Of a stretch of DNA of 64,000 nt, positions 6,018-14,934 are shown piece after piece. A program made the position numbers and the translations under genes. Numbering within the stretch: the first letter of the stretch is position 1; each line of letters begins with the position of its first letter. This DNA comes from Paracoccus seriniphilus (lineage in GTDB: Bacteria; Pseudomonadota; Alphaproteobacteria; Rhodobacterales; Rhodobacteraceae). The notes beneath the pieces are model-generated. The model made no database searches and was not told the DNA's origin. It was given only the letters and a program-made list of their open reading frames with translations. The DNA is taken from positions 2,338,501-2,402,500 of the forward strand of contig NZ_CP067129.1 in the NCBI RefSeq assembly GCF_028553745.1. Direction: 5' to 3'.

Positions 6018-8943
6018 TCAGACGGCTCCCTTCCTTGTCATAGAAGACCGGATCGACGATCCGCCCTTTCAACACCTCGCCCGAGGGCAATGGGAATTCC
6101 AGCACCTGCCCCATGCGTTCGGGTCCGTGGCGCACCAGTGCCATGGCGATCGGCCGGTCCAGCGTCGGCGAGTGATAGCTGGAGGTCACGCGGCCCTGCA
6201 TCTTGCGCTGCCCATTGGCGTTTACGCCCTCATCCACGGCATAGGCACCATCGGGAATCACACGCCCGTCCAGACTTTCCAGACCGACCAGCTGCCAACG
6301 CGAGCGGTCGGTCATATGGCTGCGCGCCTGCGCCCGTTTGCCGATATAATCCGACTTTTTCTTCGAGATCGCCCAGCCAAGCCCCAGGTCCTGCGGGATG
6401 ATCGTGCCGTCGGTCTCGTCGCCGATCATGATGAAGCCTTTTTCGGCACGCATCACATGCATGGCCTCGGTGCCATAGGGCGTCACGCCCAGATCGCGTC
6501 CGACCTCATGCAGCTTTTCCCACAACTCCAGCCCGCGCCCGGCCGGAACCGAGATTTCATAGCTGAGCTCGCCCGAGAAACTGATCCGATAGACGCGCGC
6601 CGGAATGCCGGCAATCTGGCCCGACGCCCATGACATGAAGCGCAGCGCCTCTTGCGAGAGATCAAAACCGTCATCCGCCAGCCGCATCAGCAGTTCGCGC
6701 GATTTCGGTCCGGCAACGGCGATCTGCGCCCATTGCTCGGTGACATTGGCGGTATAGACCTGCCAGTCCCACCATTCGCATTGCAGCCAGTCTTCCATAT
6801 GCGCGTGGATATGTTCAGCGCCACCAGTGGTGGTGTGACACAACCATGTGTCCTCGGACAGGCGCGCAACGACACCATCATCCATCAGGAAGCCGTTTTC
6901 ATTGCACATCAGCCCATAGCGGCAGCGCCCGACCGGCAGACTGGACATCATGTTGGTATACATCATGTCCATGAAACGCCCGGCATCCGGCCCCTTGACG
7001 ATGATCTTGCCAAGGGTCGAGGCGTCCAGCGTTCCCACGCTGCGACGAACCGCCAGAATTTCGCGCTGAACGGCAGCATGGCGATCCTCGCCCGCTGCGG
7101 GATAGCAATAGGGCCGACGCCACTGACCTACGGGCTCCCATGAGGCACCATGTCCCTCATGCCAGTCATGCATCGGGGTCTTGCGCAGAGGCTGGAACGC
7201 CTCGCCCCGCGCATCACCTGCAATCGTGGCAAGGGTCAGCGGCGTATAGGGCGGGCGGAAGGTCGTGGTGCCGGTCGCGGGAATTTTCTGCCCGAGCGCC
7301 TTGGACAGAACCGCAAGCCCGTTGATATTGCTGACCTTGCCCTGATCCGTCGCCATCCCCAGTGTCGTATAGCGCTTGGTATGTTCGACGCTGGCATAGC
7401 CTTCACGGGCGGCCAGTTCGACGTCGCTGACCTTCACATCATTCTGGTAATCCAGCCACATCTTGGCGCGCAGCTTGTAGGGAGCCTCTTGCGGCATGCA
7501 CCAGACGGGCATCGTCGGGCCTTCACGCCGTTCCAGCGTGCCTGCGCAGCGCAGGTCGCCATTCGCGGCCCCGACCGCGCTGGCATTGCCCTGGCCATTC
7601 GCGCCCAGAGGCGGACGTTCAGGATTGGGCCGGAACATCGCCTGCGCCTCATCCCAGATCAGCTTGCCGCCGCAATGGCTCCACAGATGGACAACCGGAG
7701 ACCAGCCGCCCGACATGGCAACAACATCGCAATCTATCGCGCCGGTCGGCTTGCCTGCCCCGGACTGATCGCACAGCACCACGCCCTCGACATGGCGGCT
7801 GCCCTTGACCTTGGCAATGGCGGTGCCGGTCAGAACCGGGATATTCTGCGCCCGGGCGGCCTGTGGCAGATCACCATCGGCGGCGAAGCGGGCATCGACA
7901 ATGGCGGCAACATCCAGTCCCGCAGCCTGCGCTGTCAACGCGGTCCGATAGGCGTCGTCATTGTTGGTGACCACCACGATACGCTGGCCCGGCGCCACGC
8001 CGTAATCAGTGATGAAGTCCCGCACGGCCGAGGCCAGCATCACACCGGGCACATCGTTGCAGGCAAAGCTGATCGGCCGTTCCAGCGCCCCGGTCGCCAC
8101 GACAACATGTGCCGTGCGGATCCGCCACAGACGCTGGCGTGGAATGCCCTGGTCAGGATCGTGATCGGCCAGTGCCTCGCGCGCCAGCAGATAGCCGTGA
8201 TCGTAGAGCCCGGTCGCCATGGTGTTGCGGCGCAGGGTGACATTGTCACGCGCTTGGAGATCGGCCAGCAATTCATCGATCAGGGCCTGACCGTCATGGT
8301 GATCGACCGGCGTACGCCCACCCCAGACGGGGTTCTGTTCCAGCACGATGACCTGCTGCCCCTTGTCTGCTGCCGCTCTGGCAGCCTCGAGGCCCGCGAT
8401 TCCGCCACCCACGACGACCAGATCGGCATGACCATAGGCCTGTTCGTAGAGATCGGGATCGGGATCGGTCGGTGCCGCGCCCAGCCCCGCGCTGTGGCGG
8501 ATGATCGGTTCGAACACATGTTTCCAGAAGGGCCGCGGATGAATGAAGGTCTTGTAATAGAAGCCCGCCGGCAGCAGGGGCGACAGCCAGTTGTTCACAG
8601 CGCCGATATCAGCGTCCAGCGAAGGCCAGCAATTCTGGCTGCGCAGGGTCATTCCCGGCACCAGCGAGGTCGTGGTAGCCCGCTGGTTGGGTTCGAACCG
8701 TCCGCCCTGCCCCAGCCCGAACAGGGCGTTGGGTTCCTCGGCACCACTGGCGACAGGGCCGCGCGGGCGGTGATATTTGAACGACCGGCCCATCATCATC
8801 TGGCCGTTGGACAGCAATGCCGAGGCCAGCGTGTCCCCTTGCAGGCCGCGCAACGACCGTCCGTCGAACTGGAAGGGAATCTGAAACGCGCGATCGATCA
8901 GGCGGCCACCCTTGGGCAGGCGGAAAGGAGGCGTGTGTTTCAT
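6010..8943 (-). CDS. soxA: Sarcosine oxidase alpha subunit
   Basis: A 977-residue multidomain subunit. The N-terminal ~100 residues form a ferredoxin-like domain without cluster cysteines. A pyridine-nucleotide-disulfide-oxidoreductase domain follows, with the dinucleotide motif VVVGGGIAGLEAARAA at ~176-191 for tightly bound NAD+. The C-terminal ~380 residues are a GcvT-like tetrahydrofolate-binding domain (GRFMDMMYTNMMSSLPVGRC, AVAGPKSRELLMRLADDGFD, GLGWAISKKKSDYIGKRA). Length matches the family (about 970-1000). The product takes the methyl group of sarcosine as methylene-THF. The start overlaps the soxD stop by four bases (ATGA). Confidence 0.96.
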   Translation of the reverse strand: MKHTPPFRLPKGGRLIDRAFQIPFQFDGRSLRGLQGDTLASALLSNGQMMMGRSFKYHRPRGPVASGAEEPNALFGLGQGGRFEPNQRATTTSLVPGMTLRSQNCWPSLDADIGAVNNWLSPLLPAGFYYKTFIHPRPFWKHVFEPIIRHSAGLGAAPTDPDPDLYEQAYGHADLVVVGGGIAGLEAARAAADKGQQVIVLEQNPVWGGRTPVDHHDGQALIDELLADLQARDNVTLRRNTMATGLYDHGYLLAREALADHDPDQGIPRQRLWRIRTAHVVVATGALERPISFACNDVPGVMLASAVRDFITDYGVAPGQRIVVVTNNDDAYRTALTAQAAGLDVAAIVDARFAADGDLPQAARAQNIPVLTGTAIAKVKGSRHVEGVVLCDQSGAGKPTGAIDCDVVAMSGGWSPVVHLWSHCGGKLIWDEAQAMFRPNPERPPLGANGQGNASAVGAANGDLRCAGTLERREGPTMPVWCMPQEAPYKLRAKMWLDYQNDVKVSDVELAAREGYASVEHTKRYTTLGMATDQGKVSNINGLAVLSKALGQKIPATGTTTFRPPYTPLTLATIAGDARGEAFQPLRKTPMHDWHEGHGASWEPVGQWRRPYCYPAAGEDRHAAVQREILAVRRSVGTLDASTLGKIIVKGPDAGRFMDMMYTNMMSSLPVGRCRYGLMCNENGFLMDDGVVARLSEDTWLCHTTTGGAEHIHAHMEDWLQCEWWDWQVYTANVTEQWAQIAVAGPKSRELLMRLADDGFDLSQEALRFMSWASGQIAGIPARVYRISFSGELSYEISVPAGRGLELWEKLHEVGRDLGVTPYGTEAMHVMRAEKGFIMIGDETDGTIIPQDLGLGWAISKKKSDYIGKRAQARSHMTDRSRWQLVGLESLDGRVIPDGAYAVDEGVNANGQRKMQGRVTSSYHSPTLDRPIAMALVRHGPERMGQVLEFPLPSGEVLKGRIVDPVFYDKEGSRLNG

Positions 8944-9275
8944 TCGGCAGCGTTCCGATCAAAGGTCCAGTCAGGATAGGTCTGGCGGATGGTTGTCACG
9001 ATGGCTTCTGGCGGCTCATGGGTCTGGGCGGGATATGAGCCGAAGACCTGCAGCGTCGCGGTGTCCCGCGCGACATGGAACCATTTTCCACAACCATAGG
9101 AATGGCGCCAACGTTCCAGATGGACGCCCTTGGGGTTCTTGCGCGCGAAAAGATAGGCTTCGAATTCTTCATCCGCGCCACCCGGCCCGACGCGCTTCAG
9201 ATGCGCCTCGCCTCCGGGGTGGAACTCGGACTCTTCGGCAGTGATGCCGCAACAGGGACAGGTCAGGGCCAGCAT
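8940..9275 (-). CDS. soxD: Sarcosine oxidase delta subunit
   Basis: A 111-residue delta subunit. The zinc-binding cysteines of the N-terminal CPCC motif (residues 6-9) and the later CGKWFHVARD segment (Cys62) are those that coordinate Zn in known heterotetrameric sarcosine oxidases. YLFARKNPKGVHLERWRH is also diagnostic. It is small, cytoplasmic and needed for complex integrity. It lies between the small membrane-protein gene upstream and soxA, which it overlaps by four bases. Confidence 0.94.
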   Translation of the reverse strand: MLALTCPCCGITAEESEFHPGGEAHLKRVGPGGADEEFEAYLFARKNPKGVHLERWRHSYGCGKWFHVARDTATLQVFGSYPAQTHEPPEAIVTTIRQTYPDWTFDRNAAE

Positions 9276-9405
9276 TCAATGATCCTTGCGCGGTTGAGAA
9301 AGAAATTCGGTGGTCATGCGGACATGAAAAGACCGGGGACCAGATGCCCCCGGAGACAGGCTCGCTGACGGCCTGCGACAGGCCGCAGGTGCTCGGTCAG
9401 GGCGA

Positions 9406-9579
9406 TCAGTTCCCTTCGGGCGTGACCGGTGGTTCGGGTGCTGTGCTTTCGGCGACAGGCGCGCCACCGTCAGGCGACATCTCGCCCTGGTCGGCCGCCA
9501 TGAAGAAGAACAGCAGCGCCGCAACGACGACGACCGCCCCGACGATGAAATACATTCCGTTGTTCTTGCCTTCGGCCAT
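9406..9579 (-). CDS. Small single-span membrane protein in the sox operon
   Basis: A 57-residue reading frame between soxB and soxD on the same strand. It starts at ATG 9579 after an AAGGAT ribosome-binding site and stops at 9406. The N-terminal nine residues are hydrophilic. Residues ~10-27 form one hydrophobic helix (MYFIVGAVVVVAALLFFFMA), and the tail is acidic and Pro/Ala/Glu-rich. I recognise no named family. Its position, 91 bases after soxB and 130 before soxD, suggests coexpression with sarcosine oxidase, perhaps as a membrane anchor or transport accessory; that role is speculation. Good ribosome-binding site and clear topology make a real gene likely. Confidence 0.7.
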   Translation of the reverse strand: MAEGKNNGMYFIVGAVVVVAALLFFFMAADQGEMSPDGGAPVAESTAPEPPVTPEGN

Positions 9580-9670
9580 GGGACATCCTTTCGGTCAGAG
9601 GGGTGATGCAAACCCAATCCTTCCGACCGCAAAGGGTTTCCGGCGATATCTGGCATACGCGACACTCCGC

Positions 9671-10936
9671 CTAATGGGCCACGCCGGCGGCCACCGATTC
9701 GTCGATGAAGCGCCCTTCGCGGAACCGGTTCAGACCGAAATCGGCGGCCAGCGGGCCGGGCTGGCCATTCGCCACCAGTTCGGCCATCGCCCAGCCCGAG
9801 CCGGGAATCGCCTTGAAGCCGCCGGTGCCCCAGCCGCAGTTGACGAAAATGTTCTTCACCGGGGTCGTGGACAGGATCGGCGAACGGTCCCCGGTCATAT
9901 CCACGATACCGCCCCATTGCCGCAGCATCTTGAGGCGGGAAATCATCGGGAAGGTCTCGACAAGCGCGCGAACGGTTTCCTCGACATGGTGCCAGCTGCC
10001 GCGCTGGGTGAAATTGTTGAAACCGTCGGTGCCGCCACCGATGACCATCTCGCCCTTGTCCGATTGCGACAGATAGCCATGCACGGTGTTGGCCATGACC
10101 ACCACATCCATGCAGGGCTTCACCGGCTCGCTGACCAGCGCCTGCAGCGCGACGCTTTCGATCGGCAGCCGGAAGCCCGCCATTTCCGCCAACTGGCTGG
10201 AATGACCGGCCACGACCATGGCCAGTTTCTCACAACCGATCCGCCCCTTGGAGGTATTGATCGCTCGCACCTGGCCGCCTTCGGTCTCGACCCCGGTCAC
10301 CTCGCAGTTCTGGATGATATGCATGCCCATGTCCGAACACGCCCGCGCATAGCCCCAGGCCACCGCATCATGGCGCGCCGTGCCCCCACGGGCCTGATAC
10401 AACCCGCCCAGAACCGGATAGCGCGGCCCGTCAAGATTGATGATCGGCACCAGTTCCTTGACGCGCGCTGGCTCGATCCATTCGGTGCTGACGCCCTGCA
10501 GGTTGTTGGCATAGACCGTGCGCTTGTAGCCGCGGACCTCATGTTCGGTCTGGGCCAGCATGATCACCCCGCGCGGACTGAACATGACGTTATAGTTCAG
10601 CTCCTGAGACAGGTTTTCATACAGTTTCAGCGCCTTGTCATAGATCGCCGCCGAGGGATCCTGCAGATAGTTAGAGCGGATGATCGTGGTGTTGCGTCCG
10701 GTGTTGCCACCGCCCAGCCAGCCCTTCTCGATCACCGCGACATCGGTGATGCCGAAGTTCTTGCCCAGATAATAGGCGGTGGCCAGACCATGTCCGCCAG
10801 CCCCCACGATCACCACCTTGTAGCGGTCGCGGGGCTGAGGGTTGGCCCAGGCGCGGTTCCACCCCTGATGTTGACGCAACGCCTCGCGCGCAATGGCGAA
10901 AACGGAATAGCGGCCTGAGCGCGGCGCAGTCGGCAT
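9671..10936 (-). CDS. soxB: Sarcosine oxidase beta subunit
   Basis: A 421-residue FAD/FMN subunit of the DAO (glycine oxidase-like) family and the site of sarcosine oxidation. The dinucleotide motif VVIVGAGGHGLATAYYLG lies at ~41-58, with GWLGGGNTGRNTTIIRSNYL after it. A His-Asp pair in GGTARHDAVAWGYAR (His ~189) falls where related enzymes attach FMN covalently; that assignment is by position only. FVNCGWGTGGFKAIPGSG near the C-terminus is the conserved FAD-contact segment. The ATG at 10936 follows AGGGGGA, so the eight-codon upstream extension was rejected. It is the first gene of the sox operon and is divergent from ccmI. Confidence 0.95.
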   Translation of the reverse strand: MPTAPRSGRYSVFAIAREALRQHQGWNRAWANPQPRDRYKVVIVGAGGHGLATAYYLGKNFGITDVAVIEKGWLGGGNTGRNTTIIRSNYLQDPSAAIYDKALKLYENLSQELNYNVMFSPRGVIMLAQTEHEVRGYKRTVYANNLQGVSTEWIEPARVKELVPIINLDGPRYPVLGGLYQARGGTARHDAVAWGYARACSDMGMHIIQNCEVTGVETEGGQVRAINTSKGRIGCEKLAMVVAGHSSQLAEMAGFRLPIESVALQALVSEPVKPCMDVVVMANTVHGYLSQSDKGEMVIGGGTDGFNNFTQRGSWHHVEETVRALVETFPMISRLKMLRQWGGIVDMTGDRSPILSTTPVKNIFVNCGWGTGGFKAIPGSGWAMAELVANGQPGPLAADFGLNRFREGRFIDESVAAGVAH

Positions 10937-11013
10937 GGACAATCCCCCTGGCTGAATCACCAGCTACAATGGCCGCAGCTTCGGCACGGCTCAAGACATG
11001 ATGCGGCACATCA

Positions 11014-11043
11014 AATCAAAATGCGACATCGACGCGTTTGATT
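11014..11043. promoter_or_regulatory. Inverted repeat upstream of soxB (possible operator)
   Basis: AATCAAA (11014-11020) and TTTGATT (11037-11043) form a perfect seven-base inverted repeat with a 16-base spacer. Matching CG steps extend the symmetry inward. It lies 78-107 bases upstream of the soxB start in the soxB/ccmI divergent region, a sensible place for a repressor or activator of sarcosine catabolism. No regulator gene is adjacent, so this is inference from position and symmetry. Confidence 0.35.
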
Positions 11044-11218
11044 GCCACCAACTGCCCCCGGAGGGATCATGATTGCCTTCGTCCCGTGCCGCCCCCGTGT
11101 CGCCCATGACAAAGCCGTGAACAGCCCCCGGACACGCGCAAACCCGCCGGGCTGCGGCAAGGCACCGCTTTCAGAGCGGCGCGAAGCAGATTACAGGTGG
11201 GGCAACTGGAGGAATGCG

Positions 11219-12457
11219 ATGTTCTGGATTATCTGCCTTGCGCTGCTGGTGATTGTGGCTGTGGCGATCCTTGCCCCCGTCTGGCGTCAGCGCGGCAATG
11301 CCGATGCGACCGTGCCTGCCGCCTCATTCGACATGCAGGTCTATCGCGACCAGATGCGCGAGGTTGAACGCGATCTGGAACGTGGGGTGATCCAGCAGGA
11401 TGATGCCGAACGCCTGCGGGTCGAGATCGGCCGCAAGATTCTGGACGCCGATCGCAGGATGACGACCGCGCCCGCGATTCGTCGCGGCGGCGCGGCCATT
11501 GCGGCAATGTTGGCAATCGCGGTGTTCTTCGGCGGTGCCGTCGCCCTCTACATGCGCGAGGGCGCACCGGGCATGCCCGATCTGCCCATCGGCAAGCGCA
11601 TCGCCATGGCCCAGAGCGCCTATGAAGACCGCCCGGACCAAACCACTGCCGAGGCAGAGGCCCCCGCCCGTCCGCAGCAGCCCCAAGCAGATGCCGAATA
11701 TCTTGCGCTGGTCGAACGGCTGCGTGAGGCCGTGGCCAAGAACCCGGAAGACCCGCAGGGGCTGACGCTCCTGGCCAACAGCGAAATGCGGCTGGGCAAT
11801 ATCATCGCCGCGCGCGAGGCCCAGCAGCGACTGGTCGCCCTGCGCGGCAACGAGGCCAGCGCGCAGGAGTTGATGCAACTGGCCGCGCTGATGATGGAAG
11901 CGGCGGGTGGCCTGATCACCCCCGAGGGCGAAGAGGTTCTGGCCCGCGCACTGCAAAAGAACCCGCGCCAGCCTCAGTCCCGCTATCTGCTGGGCCTTCT
12001 GCAATTGCAGAACGGACGTCCCGACCGCGCCTTCCCGATCTGGCGCGAACTGCTGGAACAAGGCCCTGATGACGCGCCATGGATCGCTCCGATCCGCAAC
12101 AGCATCCTGGACCTGGCATGGCTGGCCGGACATCCCGACTATGTGCCACCACGCGCGGCCAGCGCCATGCCCGCCCTGCCCGGCCCCGATCAGGACAGTG
12201 TCGCCGCCGCGCAGGACATGACCCCAGCCGAGCGTCAGGAGATGATCCAGGGCATGGTAAGCCAGCTTGAAACCCGGCTGGCCGAAGAAGGCGGAACGCC
12301 CGAGGAATGGGCGCGGCTGATTTCCTCGCTGGTGATTCTGGGGCAACAGGACCATGCACGCGACATCTGGGGCGAAGCCCAGCTGCGTTTCGCGGCCTCG
12401 GCCGAGGCGCTCGCCCCCATACGCGCCGCCGCGCAGAATGCAGGACTGATCGAATGA
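11219..12457 (+). CDS. ccmI: Cytochrome c biogenesis protein CcmI (CycH)
   Basis: A 412-residue inner-membrane protein of cytochrome c maturation system I. Two transmembrane helices are visible, at residues ~1-20 ([20 protein letters not shown]) and ~95-115. Between them lies the cytoplasmic loop with [20 protein letters not shown], the hallmark of the CcmI N-terminal domain. The periplasmic part contains TPR-like helices ([40 protein letters not shown]). The protein presents apocytochrome c to the haem lyase. ATG 11219 follows GGAGG. The gene overlaps ruvX by four bases (ATGA) rather than sitting in a ccm cluster. Confidence 0.92.
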   Translation: MFWIICLALLVIVAVAILAPVWRQRGNADATVPAASFDMQVYRDQMREVERDLERGVIQQDDAERLRVEIGRKILDADRRMTTAPAIRRGGAAIAAMLAIAVFFGGAVALYMREGAPGMPDLPIGKRIAMAQSAYEDRPDQTTAEAEAPARPQQPQADAEYLALVERLREAVAKNPEDPQGLTLLANSEMRLGNIIAAREAQQRLVALRGNEASAQELMQLAALMMEAAGGLITPEGEEVLARALQKNPRQPQSRYLLGLLQLQNGRPDRAFPIWRELLEQGPDDAPWIAPIRNSILDLAWLAGHPDYVPPRAASAMPALPGPDQDSVAAAQDMTPAERQEMIQGMVSQLETRLAEEGGTPEEWARLISSLVILGQQDHARDIWGEAQLRFAASAEALAPIRAAAQNAGLIE

Positions 12458-12921
12458 TCCATGAAGACCTTGTAAGCTTTGCGACCGAACTGCCCGACTT
12501 CGGTGCCGTGGCCGGGCTGGACCTGGGGACCAAGACCATCGGCGTCGCGATCAGCGACAATATGCGTCAGGTCGCCTCGCCAATCACCGTGATCCGGCGC
12601 AAGAAGTTCACGCTGGACGCCGCCGAGTTGCTGAAGATTGTCGCCGAACGAAATCTGGCTGGTATCGTGCTGGGGCTGCCGCGCAACATGGACGGCAGCG
12701 AAGGGCCACGTGCGCAATCGACCCGTGCCTTCGCGCGCAACCTGTCGGGGCTGACCGCGCTGCCGATCTCGTTCTGGGATGAGCGCCTGTCGACGGTCGC
12801 CGCCGAACGCGCCTTGCTTGAGGCAGATACCTCGCGGCGCAGACGGGCCGAGGTGATCGATCAGGTCGCCGCCGGTTACATCCTGCAGGGCGCACTGGAC
12901 CGGTTGCGCCACCTGGCCTGA
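12454..12921 (+). CDS. ruvX: RuvX/YqgF-type Holliday junction resolvase-like protein
   Basis: A 155-residue RNase H-fold protein. Motifs include [18 protein letters not shown] at residues ~18-35 (catalytic Asp), [33 protein letters not shown] (Glu) and [19 protein letters not shown] (Asp). YqgF-family proteins process 16S pre-rRNA 5' ends in several bacteria and were first annotated as a putative Holliday junction resolvase; both uses remain possible. The start codon lies inside the ccmI stop region (ATGA), implying coupled translation. Length is normal for the family. Confidence 0.9.
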   Translation: MIHEDLVSFATELPDFGAVAGLDLGTKTIGVAISDNMRQVASPITVIRRKKFTLDAAELLKIVAERNLAGIVLGLPRNMDGSEGPRAQSTRAFARNLSGLTALPISFWDERLSTVAAERALLEADTSRRRRAEVIDQVAAGYILQGALDRLRHLA

Positions 12922-12979
12922 AACCCCGCCCGATCATGATTCTTGCGCATCGTCGTACCGCCTTTTAGGAATGCTTCGC

Positions 12980-13216
12980 ATGAACACTGCCGAGCCAATC
13001 TGGTCGCGGGACGAACCGCAAAGCCCCTGCGTGAATATCTGCGTCATTCATCCGCATGAAGGTCTGTGCGTGGGCTGCCTGCGCAGCCTTGAAGAGATTG
13101 CCAACTGGGCATCCCTGTCCCCTGACGCGCGCCAGCAGATCATGGCGCAACTGCCAGAGCGCAAACCGCTGCTGAAGAAACGGCGCGGCGGGAAACGCGG
13201 GCGGCCGCAGTCCTGA
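12980..13216 (+). CDS. DUF1289 small cysteine protein
   Basis: A 78-residue protein with the DUF1289 pattern: SPCVNICVIHPHEGLCVGCLRSLEEIANWASLS near residues 15-47. Four cysteines (C-x3-C ... C-x2-C) probably bind metal. The C-terminus is very basic (KPLLKKRRGGKRGRPQ). The family is widespread in proteobacteria and its function is unknown. The ATG at 12980 was preferred over the in-frame one at 12971 because AGGA is then nine bases away rather than adjacent. It is convergent with the next gene. Confidence 0.85.
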   Translation: MNTAEPIWSRDEPQSPCVNICVIHPHEGLCVGCLRSLEEIANWASLSPDARQQIMAQLPERKPLLKKRRGGKRGRPQS

Positions 13217-13243
13217 TCGCCATGATCTGTTCGGGTGCCACGG

Positions 13244-14062
13244 TCAGCGCAGGCTGCGCCAGGTGACCAGCAAGGCATCCAGCAGATCTCCGGCACGGGC
13301 CAGCAGATGTTCGCGCTCCAGCGCCGGGATATCTGCCTGCTTGTCCAGCCGGTCCAGCATCCGCATCAATCGCCGCCGATGCGTGCCCAGCCATGTCTGC
13401 ACCGGATCGGCCAGCAGTCCCGCGAATGTCGTGATGACCGAGGCCGCTACCGCCAGAGCCACCCCGGTCGCAAGAATCTGGGCGGCAGATGGCTCGGCTG
13501 GAAACAGGCCTTGCCAGATCCTTCCCAGACCCGAACCAAGGGCAAATTCCTCGATGGCGCGGGAGCGCGCGCGAAGCTCGGCAATCGGGCCCGCCAGGGA
13601 TATTACCCCCGGCGTGGGCCTGTGAAAGGCAAAGCTGCCCAGGGCCAGAACAATGGTCGAGGTGGTGATCTCTGCGACGGCATTGCGGGTTTCGGTATAG
13701 CCGTCCACCGCCTTGCGGATCAGTTGCGGGTCATCCTGCGCCAGCAGCCCGCGTTGATGCATCTCGTCCAGGAAAGAGATCAGATCCGCGTCAATCTGCC
13801 GCCCGATATCCGAGGGCAGAAAGATCCGCCGCGCCCCCAGCCAGCGCGACAGCGCCTTCAGCCGGACCAGCCCGGACAAGGCTGCGCCCAGACGGGTCAG
13901 CAGGAACACCGGCGACAGGGCAACATTGATCGGCGCACGCAACAAATCCAGCCCCAGCGCGGCGCGATGCAGCCGCAAGGTACCACCGGGCCCGAAACGG
14001 CGGGATACGAATTCATCCACGGCCTTGCGCCGCGCGATCAGCATGTCCGCACTCTCTGTCAT
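13244..14062 (-). CDS. Conserved hypothetical protein, amphipathic/membrane-associated (DUF6635-like)
   Basis: A 272-residue protein with no enzyme motif I can identify. It begins RRKAVDEFVSRRFGPGGTLRLHRAALGLDLLRAPIN. Two hydrophobic stretches are visible, at residues ~127-145 (AEITTSTIVLALGSFAFH) and ~197-215 (ILATGVALAVAASVITTFAGLL), separated by charged helices. The overall pattern resembles proteins labelled DUF6635 in Rhodobacterales, by recollection only. It lies 97 bases downstream of the amino-acid transporter ATPase on the same strand, so cotranscription is possible. It is convergent with DUF1289. Confidence 0.7.
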   Translation of the reverse strand: MTESADMLIARRKAVDEFVSRRFGPGGTLRLHRAALGLDLLRAPINVALSPVFLLTRLGAALSGLVRLKALSRWLGARRIFLPSDIGRQIDADLISFLDEMHQRGLLAQDDPQLIRKAVDGYTETRNAVAEITTSTIVLALGSFAFHRPTPGVISLAGPIAELRARSRAIEEFALGSGLGRIWQGLFPAEPSAAQILATGVALAVAASVITTFAGLLADPVQTWLGTHRRRLMRMLDRLDKQADIPALEREHLLARAGDLLDALLVTWRSLR

Positions 14063-14159
14063 CCCGGCCCCCGCCCGCTATATTCCCATAGATAAGCAGT
14101 GCCATGGCCTGATGCCAGTATTGCGACAGCACCCGCCGGGATCCGCGCCCGCTGCAGGC

Positions 14160-14933
14160 CTAGAAGGCGTTGCGTTCGTGATAGGTGCGCAAAAAGCCCT
14201 GAATGCGCGGGTCCTGCGGATGATGCAGAAGGGTCGAAGGCGTATCCACCGCGACCAGTTCGCCGCTTTCCAGAAAGGCGACCTGATCGGCGACATGGGC
14301 CGCAAAGCCCATTTCATGGGTGACGACGGCCATGGTCATGCCCTCCTGCGCCAGCGTTTTCATCACGCTCAGCACCTCGCCCACCAGTTCCGGATCCAGC
14401 GCGCTGGTCGGTTCGTCAAACAGCATCAGCTGCGGCTCCATGGCGATCGCCCGCGCAATGGCCACGCGCTGTTGCTGACCGCCCGACAGGCGGGCGGGAT
14501 GATTGGCCATCTTGTCAGCCATGCCCACCTTGCGCAGGGCTTCGGCGGCGCGTTCATCGGCCTCGTCCTTGCGCAGACCGCGCACCCGGACCAGCCCTTC
14601 GGCGACGTTCTGCTGGGCCGTCATATGCGGCCACAGGTTGAACTGCTGGAACACCATGCCGATCGAACGGCGCATTTCCCGCAGCTTGCGACCCGACATC
14701 AGCTTGCCGGGGGCATCATAGCCAATCATCTGGCCATCAATGCGGATCTCGCCCGAGTCATAGGGTTCCAGAAAATTGATGCAGCGCAGCAGGGTCGATT
14801 TCCCCGAACCCGAGGGGCCGATCAGGCAGGTCACCTTGCCCGGCGGAATGGTCAGATCAATATTCTTCAGCGCCTGAAACGGGCCATAGAACTTGTTGAC
14901 CTTGCGGATCTCGACAGCGGATGCCTGAACCAT
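14160..14933 (-). CDS. Polar amino-acid ABC transporter, ATP-binding protein
   Basis: A 257-residue ATPase of the GlnQ/HisP family. Walker A GPSGSGKSTLLRC lies at ~39-51, Q-loop MVFQQFNLWPHMTA near 90, signature [15 protein letters not shown] near 144 and Walker [15 protein letters not shown] near 167, with the switch His in AVVTHEMGFA. It powers amino-acid import with the two permeases and binding protein encoded just upstream. It starts one base after the stop of the preceding permease gene, so it is clearly the last transporter gene of the operon. The substrate cannot be told from sequence alone. Confidence 0.93.
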   Translation of the reverse strand: MVQASAVEIRKVNKFYGPFQALKNIDLTIPPGKVTCLIGPSGSGKSTLLRCINFLEPYDSGEIRIDGQMIGYDAPGKLMSGRKLREMRRSIGMVFQQFNLWPHMTAQQNVAEGLVRVRGLRKDEADERAAEALRKVGMADKMANHPARLSGGQQQRVAIARAIAMEPQLMLFDEPTSALDPELVGEVLSVMKTLAQEGMTMAVVTHEMGFAAHVADQVAFLESGELVAVDTPSTLLHHPQDPRIQGFLRTYHERNAF

Positions 14934-14934
14934 C

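Noticed and set aside
7150..8979. 609-codon + strand frame opposite soxA
   Set aside because: SoxA is unmistakable on the other strand; the antisense translation has no domain.
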